From NCBI RefSeq assembly GCF_007991175.1, contig NZ_BJXV01000008.1:124001-188000 (forward strand): 64,000 bases of DNA, read 5' to 3'. The DNA is from Halovibrio variabilis (GTDB lineage Bacteria; Pseudomonadota; Gammaproteobacteria; Pseudomonadales; Halomonadaceae). The stretch's first letter is position 1; each line of letters opens with the position of its first letter. Both the position numbers and the translations under genes were made by a program. The notes under the pieces are model-generated. The model was not told the origin of the DNA, did no database searches, and worked only from the letters and a program-made list of their open reading frames with translations. Below, piece by piece: positions 18,791 to 26,028 of the stretch.

Positions 18791-20175
18791 GGGGACTCTC
18801 CTGGGAGGCTTTCCTCGTCGTCGCGCAAAGCATCTTCTATATCTTCCAACTGGCGTCGGAATTTTTCCAAAACCAGCTCAACCTTGTTCGCCCAAAATTC
18901 ATGCTCCGGGTCACCCAAGATGATCTTCATACGTTTAGTCAGCGTATTTTTCAGCCAACCCGCGACTCGCTGAGAGATCTCTTCATGCCAATCAGACTGA
19001 CGTCGTGCGCTTGCAAAATCGGGGTCCAGCTCGCTTCGCCCGGGGTCGAGCCAATAGCATTCAGCCGTTACCAGACGGCACTCGCTCTCTTTTGACCAAC
19101 CCGGCGTTAAACGGTGAAGCTCATGGGTAAACATCAAAAGCTCATCGGATAGCATTGCCGTCAGGTCGTCGTGCACATCCCTGTCCTGATACGTTTTCCT
19201 TGGCGCTTTTCCAGCCAAGGCGCGCCGCTCATCCTCTTGCATATTCTGTTTTATCCAACTGACCAAATCGTTGATCAGTTGGCGGACCGGCGCTCGTCGG
19301 CCAAAGCGTGGCAGAACCGACTCCGTGCGAAGCGGCGGGGTTACGTCACGGGAAACCCAGTTCGGCGGGAGCGAGGCAAGCAGATAGTTCTGCCCGCCAC
19401 GCTCGCTGTTAAGCTGAGAAATATTCTGCGGCTTGGTGCCGCCCAGCTTCTGTACGGCCAGGTTGAGGTAATCGCTGTAGCCACCTTCGAAAGCAGCGCT
19501 ATCGCGGCGGGCCTTGCGCCCAGTTTTGGCGTGTTCGCCAAAACGTGCTTCGCTAAGCCGGGCATGAAACGGATGCGTCAAGGCGGTGGCATAAAGCGGC
19601 GCTAATAGATGATAGCTGGCGTCATCAGCAGGCTCGTCGCCCACCAGCCAGTACACCTGTTTACCCCGCGCATGCGAGCTGGGCATCCCCTTTGGCTCTA
19701 CGATATTGGCAAAGGCGTGCGCCCATTCCTGCGCTTCTTTACGGTCCTTGCTGAGCACATTGATCAGCTCACTATCCTGGTCAAGCGCCCGCTCAAGCAG
19801 TGAGCGCCCCTGCCATTGGAGCTTCAAAAACTTGTAAACATCGAGCGCGGCTGCGTTGCCGACCACGTCGCCCTGGAAGTCGTCAGGCAGGCAGTGGCTA
19901 CCTACGAGATCGCCATGGTCAATCGAGGAGGGTTCGACATAAAGATTGGTGCCCTTGGCATCCGGGTGGACCGCCTTGAGCGAGTGTGTGACGACCTGAA
20001 GCTGACTGACACGCCGCGCGGCATCAGCAAGCCATGTTGGCGGCGCGAACTGTTCTTGCAGCTTGAGATGGGCGGGATCGTCCGCCGCCATCTTATCTGT
20101 CTTGGTCGCAAAGCGGTTCTGAATGAAGGAATCAATCAGCTCCCGCAGTGAACCAGGGGGTTGGGGTTCTGACAT
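18787..20175 (-). CDS. csy1: Csy complex large subunit Csy1 (Cas8f)
   Basis: The 462 aa are slightly longer than the ~434-aa reference Csy1. Recognisable features are the start LRELIDSFIQNRFATK, the PTWLADAARRVSQLQVVTHSLK block near residues 50-72 and the C-terminal helical bundle (about 330-462). Cas8f reads the CC PAM in double-stranded DNA and recruits Cas2-3. It is the first gene of the csy operon. The 446 bp before it hold a crRNA-like RNA gene on the other strand and a protospacer for that RNA, so csy transcription may be regulated there. The Shine-Dalgarno sequence is modest (AGAGAG). Confidence 0.95.
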   Translation of the reverse strand: MSEPQPPGSLRELIDSFIQNRFATKTDKMAADDPAHLKLQEQFAPPTWLADAARRVSQLQVVTHSLKAVHPDAKGTNLYVEPSSIDHGDLVGSHCLPDDFQGDVVGNAAALDVYKFLKLQWQGRSLLERALDQDSELINVLSKDRKEAQEWAHAFANIVEPKGMPSSHARGKQVYWLVGDEPADDASYHLLAPLYATALTHPFHARLSEARFGEHAKTGRKARRDSAAFEGGYSDYLNLAVQKLGGTKPQNISQLNSERGGQNYLLASLPPNWVSRDVTPPLRTESVLPRFGRRAPVRQLINDLVSWIKQNMQEDERRALAGKAPRKTYQDRDVHDDLTAMLSDELLMFTHELHRLTPGWSKESECRLVTAECYWLDPGRSELDPDFASARRQSDWHEEISQRVAGWLKNTLTKRMKIILGDPEHEFWANKVELVLEKFRRQLEDIEDALRDDEESLPGESP

Positions 20176-20443
20176 AAGCTCTCTGCCCTAGTTGGGGTAC
20201 ATGCCAATGGCATGGCATAATGAACCCCGAAGCATTGCTGCCTCGGGGCTTGGATATGGACAGGCCTAAACCCGTCACAGGATTATTATCTTGCGGTGGT
20301 GCCTAGCCACGATGCATATCCTCCTGCCCTCACTGTCCCAGAGAGATTGGGGCCAACCCATCAAGTCAGCATTAATTCGCTTCAAAGTGGGGCACTGCCA
20401 TGCCCCACGCTTTCATCCTACATCTCTTGATATTAAATAATCA
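20176..20443 (-). other. csy1 upstream region: long leader or small toxin transcript (creT-like candidate)
   Basis: This stretch lies between the mini-CRISPR target and csy1 with no normal gene. On the minus strand there is a TTTAAT -10-like box (20432-20437), then a 14-codon frame at 20372-20416 (MKAWGMAVPHFEAN) preceded by AAGAG at good spacing, and a perfect 8-bp hairpin GTGGGGCA / TGCCCCAC (20387-20408) inside it. A 28-codon frame at 20275-20361 holds rare AGG AGG ATA codons but has no ribosome-binding site. A second hairpin CCCCGA / TCGGGG sits at about 20224-20246. CreTA modules place a small toxin RNA exactly here, but none of these candidates is convincing, and a plain 5' leader is equally possible. 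Confidence 0.3.
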
Positions 20444-20444
20444 A

Positions 20445-20477
20445 CCATTACGGCGTATTGATTTGCGATTAAAGAGA
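20445..20477 (+). promoter_or_regulatory. Putative target site of the mini-CRISPR RNA, with CC PAM, upstream of csy1
   Basis: CC at 20445-20446 is a correct I-F PAM. The adjacent 20447-20467 matches the first 21 nt of the pseudo-spacer (20541-20561) at 19 positions; the two mismatches are at guide positions 6 and 18. Beyond position 21 only 3 of 10 bases agree. Partial pairing of this kind allows binding but normally not Cas2-3 cleavage. The site abuts the TTTAAT -10-like box on the minus strand, so a bound Csy complex would block transcription towards csy1. Confidence 0.65.
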
Positions 20478-20505
20478 TAAATAAGATACTCAAATCGATT
20501 ATAGG

Positions 20506-20511
20506 TACAAT
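20506..20511 (+). promoter_or_regulatory. -10-like box for the mini-CRISPR RNA
   Basis: TACAAT matches TATAAT at 5 of 6 positions. A start about 7 nt downstream (near 20518) would begin the RNA at the base of the first pseudo-repeat stem (20519). No good -35 hexamer is seen 16-18 bp upstream. Confidence 0.45.
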
Positions 20512-20513
20512 CG

Positions 20514-20627
20514 AACTCCTGTCGCAAGACAGCTAAGAAAATTACTGCGTATTGATTCGCGGTATAGGTACTTACGTTGCCGCACAGGCAGCTACAGCCA
20601 GCTTTTATAAAGCTGGCTGTTTTATTT
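20514..20627 (+). ncRNA. crRNA-like regulatory RNA (CreR/CreA-type mini-CRISPR)
   Basis: Two degenerate I-F repeats flank a 31-nt pseudo-spacer (20541-20571). Repeat 1 (20514-20540) folds as CTGTC-GCAA-GACAG and ends with the I-F 5' handle CTAAGAAA. Repeat 2 (20572-20599) folds as GTTGCC-GCACA-GGCAGC. Both differ from the array repeats in sequence yet keep the Cas6f hairpin, so they look selected rather than decayed. The RNA reads on the plus strand, against all the cas genes, and ends in an intrinsic terminator that abuts the cas2-3 stop. Its guide matches a CC-flanked site before csy1. Such RNAs are known to direct Cascade to repress cas promoters (CreR) or a toxin promoter (CreA). The structure is seen directly; the role is inferred. 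Confidence 0.75.
20594..20627 (+). terminator. Intrinsic terminator of the mini-CRISPR RNA
   Basis: A perfect 12-bp stem (20594-20605 with 20609-20620) and a 3-nt loop are followed by a T-rich tail (TTTATTT). The T-run is only on the plus-strand side, so it terminates the crRNA-like transcript and not cas2-3, whose stop codon is at 20622-20624. Confidence 0.85.
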
Positions 20628-23600
20628 CTTCCTCACAAACCCCAGTGCAGGATGGAAGTGCCATCCGTAAGGGGCGTAGTCGGTTTTCAATCGGATGCGG
20701 CCAAAACGCTTGGCACAGCGCTCAAGAGTTATGTCCATAGCGTCCGCCTGCTCAACGAGTGCGGCCATGTAATCGGGTTCATTCCAAGGTGTGACGCGCG
20801 GGTTTTCCAGTAGCTCATCCGGTAGCCGGTCTAACTCTCTTTCCACGAGCGTCAGTGTCTCCTCAAGGCCGTTTTGCTCTACGCGGCAAAACAGATAGTC
20901 CTCTTCCGCTTCGTTCGGCATCAAAACGAACTCGCTTTCCTGAGCGTTATCATCACGAAACGGCGCGTGCTGTAGGACGATGGCGCTTAGTGTCATCGCG
21001 GCAGGTCGATAGAAAAGGTAAGCACCGAGCTCGACTTTTGACGTCTCGCCTCGTCGTTTACGGCGGCTTTGCGCGCTTGGCTGCTGCGCACCCTCGACCA
21101 TCAGTGAGGTCAGCCGTGCGTGCTCCAGGTCGACCAGCTTACCCGTGGGGTCGAGTGTTTCTGCAAGCGTCAGACGTGGGCGTGAATCGATGGGGTCGAT
21201 TTCGTTTTCACGCAGTAAGGCGGTGAGCCTGTGTGCACTCAGTGGCCAAAACTGCTCGGTCTCGAAACCTGGGTGGCTAAAGGCGGGCCGTCGTCCTTCA
21301 AGATGTTTCACGTTGGTGTCGAGCAGCGCGATATTGGGTGCATTGATAGCATCTGGACGATGGCGTCGAACGCGCCCGGCAAGCTGAATGATCGAGCGCA
21401 TGGAGGAAGGCTCGGCTATTGCCCAATCCGCATCAAAATCCCTGCCAGTTTCAATCACCGGGGAAGCCAAAACGATAAATAGATGATCCTCGGCGTTGCC
21501 GCGAAGACGACGACGAATATCGGTCAGATCAAAAACGGCGTCCGGATCACGACGATCCAGTACTTGATCCAGTTGGTGCTCCAACCGCGAGCGCAACAGT
21601 AATGGAAACTGTGAGTGATAGACGCACAGATGAATCTGCATCCCTTCGGGGATTTCCGATCGATAAAGCGCCTGTGCCACGGCGACAAGCGGCGCAATAT
21701 TGGCCATGCGCACCAGCCCGAAACTGACCCGCTTATCGCTTTGCGGGTCTTTCGTGTGATGCGCCTCGTGCAGCGCGGTGGCCTGATCAATCACTGTTTT
21801 TGCTAAGACGCCGGCAATGTCGTCGAGCGGTGAAGGCGCTGAGAAGGGAACGAGGTAGCCACGCCGCAGTGCTGGCTGCGATGCAAGCTTGGCAGCGCGT
21901 TTGCGGGCAAAGGCATCGTGCGCGGCATCGAAGTGAGCACCGTCAGCACAGTTTTCCTGCGTGCAGCCATGCTCATCGAACCAGGCGCATACCGGCTCAA
22001 CCAGCGCCCCCGGCTCGCCACGATGGCGCTGGTATTCAGCGCGGCCTTCCCTGTAGGCGTCAAACAGGCCGCGTACTAGCGCGGGCGGCAGCGTGGCGGA
22101 GGAAAGCAGCACCTTTGAGCCCAACATGCCTGCCCAATACACTAGACGTGTGAGCGCGGGCAGATCATCGATATCGAAATCATCTGGCTCATCCAGTACC
22201 AAGTCGCTACTCATCAACCTCAGCATCGGGGCGATTTGATGGCCGCCGCGTAGGCTTTCGGTGGCGGGTATCAGATGATCGATGGTGGAGACAAGGATGG
22301 GGGCACAGATCAAGGAGCGGGCGCGAGGGTCGGCAACGGCCTTGTTTAATACAGGATGCGAATTAACGTTGCCTTCGAAATGCACATGGCTTTGTTCGTC
22401 TAACAAATCAGCCCGGGAATCTGAGCCACCTTGCGACTGCTGATGTTCGAACAATGCGCGGCTGGCCGAGCCGCCCACGCGTACCGCGAGATCATCGCTA
22501 CCCAATCCCAGGCGTTCACGATAGGCCTGCCCGGTCTGTAGCGTCAGGGTACGCAGCCCCAGTGCAATTGAGAAACGCGCCCCAAGGTCAGGCTCGCTTA
22601 AGCCGTAGATGATTCGCCCGTTGGCAATCGTCTTGCCGCACCCAGTCGAGGCCATGTTGATACCAAAAAAGCCTTGGCTGCGGCTTTTCTCGCGCAAGCC
22701 TACGGCTAAATCATAGGCTTTATCCTGCCAGCGAAAACGAGGGTTTTTACTACGGGCCTTGAAACCTTTATGCCCAGCAATGCCACTCATCGCCTTGACC
22801 ATATCAGGCAGGCGGTGGGTAATTTCGCCCACTGCACGCGTAACGCCGAGTAGATGCTCCGTCAACGGCTGACTCATCTGGCGCTTGCCGTTAACCGTGG
22901 CGGTATTGGCATAAAGCACCTTTTCCCAAGGGCCGGATATCCGCCCTGCCCCAGTCAGGCTGGAATAGTGATGGTCGGCCAGCATTAATGCCATGCGTGC
23001 CAGGTGCATTACGTAAGGAGATTCAAGAGGCGGCACGTCGCTGTGGAACTCTCCTAACTGACGAGCCAAGCGCTGCGCTCGCTCTCGCCACGTTATTTCT
23101 GTTACTGGCAAGCCGTGGGGAAAGCGCCAGTAAGGAGCAATCTCTTTCTCTAAAGCGGGCTCCACCCGCTCGTTCCATGCGGCGGTGATGTCTCTTGGTA
23201 GAGTGGGCAAGTTGCCCGTATTGACCGGCGCTTTAGCGCCTGACCACTTTTGGGTGATGTCGTCATCTTCGTAAGCGGGCAACGCCGGTAGGCGGTGATG
23301 GCTGACGATCAACCAACCAATCGCCGCCGCTAAAGGGGGTAAATGGTCGAAGGGGGGCACTTGCCCTGAACCATCTAGTCCGTCACAACGCAACCGTTTG
23401 AGCCAGCTGGCATCGTCGCTTTGCGTGGGGTTTTCAAGACGTGCAAGCCACGCGGCATCGTTATCCTCGCCAACGAAGGCTTCTAACAAGCGCAGCGATA
23501 GCCATTCATGGCGATAGCGATTACGGCCTTCAAGCTTTCCCTGCAAGCGAAGCTGAAAAGCTTGGCTGGCCTTACCCAAGTCATGAAAAAGCGCGGCCAT

Positions 23601-23951
23601 GGAGGCCAGCAGGTGAATTAGCCGCCCACTGTGCCAATCGTTCTCGTCTTCTGCACGCAGGATATTACGCCGTGTGGTATTGGTCGGTGTGGCGCCGCGC
23701 CTATTAAACCGTGAGGCATCCCCCACCACCCATATCAGCTCGCTATGGTCATGACCACGAATCCAGTGGCAGGCGACGGCGGTATTCTTGCGGGCTTTTT
23801 TTCGCAGTAGTTTACGCAGCGTATCCAACCCGGCTTGGGTGATCGGTGTTTGCCAGGTGCGATCACCGCGACGTTCGGCAAACTGGTCTAGGATGCGCCG
23901 GGTCTCCTTGAGTGCGTTCTTGTTGCACTGGGAAATAAGCAGCACGTTCAT
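20622..23951 (-). CDS. cas3f: Cas2-Cas3 fusion: CRISPR helicase-nuclease and integrase subunit
   Basis: The 1109 aa are typical of the I-F Cas2-3 fusion. The Cas2 part is about residues 1-95 (MNVLLISQCN...). An HD nuclease follows with its metal-binding His-Asp at 123-124 (FHDLGKAS). The SF2 helicase has Walker A STGCGKT at 435-441 and a Walker B-type LVLDEPDD further on, and a C-terminal domain completes the protein. With Cas1 it captures spacers; recruited by the Csy complex, it unwinds and degrades target DNA. Its start overlaps cas1 by 4 bp. Its 3' end faces the oppositely transcribed mini-CRISPR RNA, so the csy genes behind it probably use their own promoter. Confidence 0.97.
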   Translation of the reverse strand: MNVLLISQCNKNALKETRRILDQFAERRGDRTWQTPITQAGLDTLRKLLRKKARKNTAVACHWIRGHDHSELIWVVGDASRFNRRGATPTNTTRRNILRAEDENDWHSGRLIHLLASMAALFHDLGKASQAFQLRLQGKLEGRNRYRHEWLSLRLLEAFVGEDNDAAWLARLENPTQSDDASWLKRLRCDGLDGSGQVPPFDHLPPLAAAIGWLIVSHHRLPALPAYEDDDITQKWSGAKAPVNTGNLPTLPRDITAAWNERVEPALEKEIAPYWRFPHGLPVTEITWRERAQRLARQLGEFHSDVPPLESPYVMHLARMALMLADHHYSSLTGAGRISGPWEKVLYANTATVNGKRQMSQPLTEHLLGVTRAVGEITHRLPDMVKAMSGIAGHKGFKARSKNPRFRWQDKAYDLAVGLREKSRSQGFFGINMASTGCGKTIANGRIIYGLSEPDLGARFSIALGLRTLTLQTGQAYRERLGLGSDDLAVRVGGSASRALFEHQQSQGGSDSRADLLDEQSHVHFEGNVNSHPVLNKAVADPRARSLICAPILVSTIDHLIPATESLRGGHQIAPMLRLMSSDLVLDEPDDFDIDDLPALTRLVYWAGMLGSKVLLSSATLPPALVRGLFDAYREGRAEYQRHRGEPGALVEPVCAWFDEHGCTQENCADGAHFDAAHDAFARKRAAKLASQPALRRGYLVPFSAPSPLDDIAGVLAKTVIDQATALHEAHHTKDPQSDKRVSFGLVRMANIAPLVAVAQALYRSEIPEGMQIHLCVYHSQFPLLLRSRLEHQLDQVLDRRDPDAVFDLTDIRRRLRGNAEDHLFIVLASPVIETGRDFDADWAIAEPSSMRSIIQLAGRVRRHRPDAINAPNIALLDTNVKHLEGRRPAFSHPGFETEQFWPLSAHRLTALLRENEIDPIDSRPRLTLAETLDPTGKLVDLEHARLTSLMVEGAQQPSAQSRRKRRGETSKVELGAYLFYRPAAMTLSAIVLQHAPFRDDNAQESEFVLMPNEAEEDYLFCRVEQNGLEETLTLVERELDRLPDELLENPRVTPWNEPDYMAALVEQADAMDITLERCAKRFGRIRLKTDYAPYGWHFHPALGFVRKK

Positions 23952-24922
23952 TGCTCACCGCTCCCCAGATCCTGAGCAACGTTCTTGAGCGTATCAATCA
24001 TGAAGTCGAGCGATTCGGTGCGGGTGAGGCGCTCAATGCAGGCCTGTCGAAACTCCTGCTCTTCGTCGCCGCGCATGGCGGAGATAAACGCCTGAGGCAG
24101 GATCACCGCGTCTTTGACCAAATCCGCCACATCAAACACCAGCCCACCCCGGCGGGTTTTACCATGCAGCACGGCAAGCCCGTGGGGAATGCCCAGCACC
24201 CAGGTGGCAGTCGCGGCCAGGCCGTAAGCCAGATAGTTGCCATGGTCGAGAAAGCGGTTGGCGGGGTCAGCGCCTAAGCCACGCTTGGCACGGGTAAAGT
24301 CGCCGTAGTCGGTGGCATTGACCGCCAACTTGAAGAGCGTTTTGGTTAAACGCGCTTCTAACGTCAGCAGATCCATGGTGCTGGGCGCTTGTGTGATCGC
24401 TTGGCGGTGGTGAATAAGTGCGCTGTGCAGATGCTCTTTATCAATGCTGAAGCCGGCATCTTTCATTACACGGTTTGTCCAAAGCGCCTCAATACGGTTT
24501 AAACGGGCTTGCTGAAATGCACGGGCAGCGTCCAGACGTTTTGCATCATCAAACCAGAAGCGCACCCAATACTGTAAATACTCCGTGGGCCGATACTCGC
24601 TTTGCGGGGTCAGCCAGGCAACATCGACATCGATCTCGTTGGCGGCAAATAGCGGCGTGCCACCGCCACCGCAAAAACCAACCAATACACCCGCTTTCGC
24701 CAGTTCGCGCATGGCCGCCTGGGTAATTGAGGTACCGGTGCCCAGCAGTATTGAGGTGGTGTTGGCAATGGGGATATTCCAGTAGCGGGATTTACTGCCC
24801 TCATCGGTGACGTACTCCACCCGGCCACCGTTGACCAGCACCCGGCAGTGCTGCAAGTAGTAGAGGTTAGCGCGCTTGGAGTGAAGAATGGTTTTTAGGT
24901 CATTGGGTGAAAAGTCATCCAT
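23948..24922 (-). CDS. cas1: CRISPR-associated integrase Cas1 (type I-F)
   Basis: The 324 aa match I-F Cas1. The N-terminus FSPNDLKTILHSKRANLYYLQHCRVLV is characteristic. The metal-binding active-site residues are Glu189 (LLTLEARL), His253 (AVLHGKTRRGG) and the acidic pair Asp264/Asp267 (FDVADL). It inserts new spacers at the leader end together with the Cas2 domain of Cas2-3. It is the first gene of the cas cluster and is coupled to cas2-3 by a 4-bp overlap. The 225 bp upstream, shared with the zinc operon, hold no other gene. Confidence 0.97.
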   Translation of the reverse strand: MDDFSPNDLKTILHSKRANLYYLQHCRVLVNGGRVEYVTDEGSKSRYWNIPIANTTSILLGTGTSITQAAMRELAKAGVLVGFCGGGGTPLFAANEIDVDVAWLTPQSEYRPTEYLQYWVRFWFDDAKRLDAARAFQQARLNRIEALWTNRVMKDAGFSIDKEHLHSALIHHRQAITQAPSTMDLLTLEARLTKTLFKLAVNATDYGDFTRAKRGLGADPANRFLDHGNYLAYGLAATATWVLGIPHGLAVLHGKTRRGGLVFDVADLVKDAVILPQAFISAMRGDEEQEFRQACIERLTRTESLDFMIDTLKNVAQDLGSGEQ

Positions 24923-25092
24923 GCGGCGCTCCTGGTTATCGTTTTACCCATCTAACCATTCTTGACCCCACCACGCCATTGACCTTCGTCATCCTTCGCT
25001 AACCCTGAATCTCCTCTCGCCTCATTTGATGTCATCGCTACACTATCAGCGTTGCCCTGCGCTACTGAGCGCGTAAAATGTGCGGCAAATTT

Positions 25093-25128
25093 TTGGCTTT
25101 TCTCAATGTTATGTTATAACTTACTTAC
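25093..25128 (+). promoter_or_regulatory. znu promoter overlapped by a Zur-like operator
   Basis: TTGGCT (25093-25098) and TATAAC (25115-25120) are 16 bp apart and make a plausible sigma-70 promoter. The -10 lies in ATGTTATGTTATAAC, which resembles the Zur box core TGTTATAACA. Zinc-loaded Zur would repress the downstream zinc uptake genes. Confidence 0.6.
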
Positions 25129-25147
25129 TATTAAGCGAGGTCGATTA

Positions 25148-25297
25148 ATGAGTGAGCATACGCACCGCCATAACAAGGAAGGACCCTGTCACTTTTCCTT
25201 GATGTCCCTGTCAGCGATTAAACGCCTGATGTTCGTGGCCGTGCCGCTAGTGGCGCTTTGGGGGTTGGTGGTTTGGGCTGGCGGGTGGTTGGGATGA
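25148..25297 (+). CDS. Small His-rich single-pass membrane protein in the zinc operon
   Basis: This 49-aa protein starts at ATG 25148, backed by GCGAGG 7 nt upstream; longer upstream starts would run through the promoter and operator. The cytosolic-like N-terminus MSEHTHRHNKEGPCHF is rich in His and Cys and could bind zinc. One hydrophobic helix follows (about residues 27-48). Its stop overlaps the znuC ATG by 4 bp (ATGA), so it is coupled to znuC. I do not recognise the family. A role in zinc handling is inferred only from the operon and the His residues. Confidence 0.6.
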   Translation: MSEHTHRHNKEGPCHFSLMSLSAIKRLMFVAVPLVALWGLVVWAGGWLG

Positions 25298-26028
25298 GTC
25301 AGCGTTCTTTATCACGCTTACAGCTGCATAACCTGCATTTAGCCCAGGCCCGCCGCACGGTGCTCGAACATATCGAAGGCGACTTTAAGCCGGGGGCGAT
25401 TACTGCACTGATCGGTGCTAACGGCGCCGGTAAAAGTACGCTGATTCAGGCGATTATGGGGGAACTTCGGCCGATTAGCGGTGAAGTGGTCTGCACCGTG
25501 CCTAAAGAGCGCCGGGCGTGGCTGCCCCAGCAGTTAGCGTTAGACCTGACCTTCCCCATGAGCGTGGAAGAGTTGGTGATGACCGGCAGTTGGCCCAGCC
25601 ACGGGGCGCTGAGCGGCTACTGTGCAGCGCATTACCGCAAAGGTCGCGAGATCATGGCGCGGCTGGGGATTTCGCACTTGGCCCACCGCCCGCTGGGCGA
25701 GCTTTCCGGCGGCCAGCGCCAGCGCGCGCTGTTCGGCCGCACGCTAATGCAGGAAGCCGAGCTGTTACTGCTGGATGAGCCGTTTGCCAATGTGGATAGC
25801 GAAACCGTGGATGTTTTGGTTCGCATTCTGCGCCAGATGGCGGATGACGGCGCAACCATTATTGTCGTGCTCCACGATATGGATCACCTGCGCCGTCTGG
25901 CCGATGAAGTGCTGATGCTAAACGGTGGCCACGGCCGCTGGGTGGCGCCCAGTGCGCTCACTCACCAACATGCCCCGGCCCAAGTAGTGCCGTTTAGCCT
26001 GGGAGGTCGCCATGTGGGAACTGCTTAA
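25294..26028 (+). CDS. znuC: Zinc ABC transporter ATP-binding protein ZnuC
   Basis: The 244-aa product starts at 25294 with MSQRSLSRLQLHN, where the ATG overlaps the previous stop. It has Walker A GANGAGKST, Q-loop WLPQQLAL, the signature LSGGQRQR, Walker B LLLLDEPFANVD and the switch His in VVLHDMDHL. It powers ZnuB-mediated zinc import at the inner membrane. The gene overlaps znuB by 17 bp. The three-gene set with the Zur-like operator favours zinc over manganese as substrate. Confidence 0.93.
   Translation: MSQRSLSRLQLHNLHLAQARRTVLEHIEGDFKPGAITALIGANGAGKSTLIQAIMGELRPISGEVVCTVPKERRAWLPQQLALDLTFPMSVEELVMTGSWPSHGALSGYCAAHYRKGREIMARLGISHLAHRPLGELSGGQRQRALFGRTLMQEAELLLLDEPFANVDSETVDVLVRILRQMADDGATIIVVLHDMDHLRRLADEVLMLNGGHGRWVAPSALTHQHAPAQVVPFSLGGRHVGTA

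Noticed and set aside
20275..20361. 28-codon frame with tandem AGG AGG ATA codons as a CreT toxin gene
   Set aside because: No Shine-Dalgarno sequence and no clear promoter start; kept only as a weak candidate within the csy1 upstream region.
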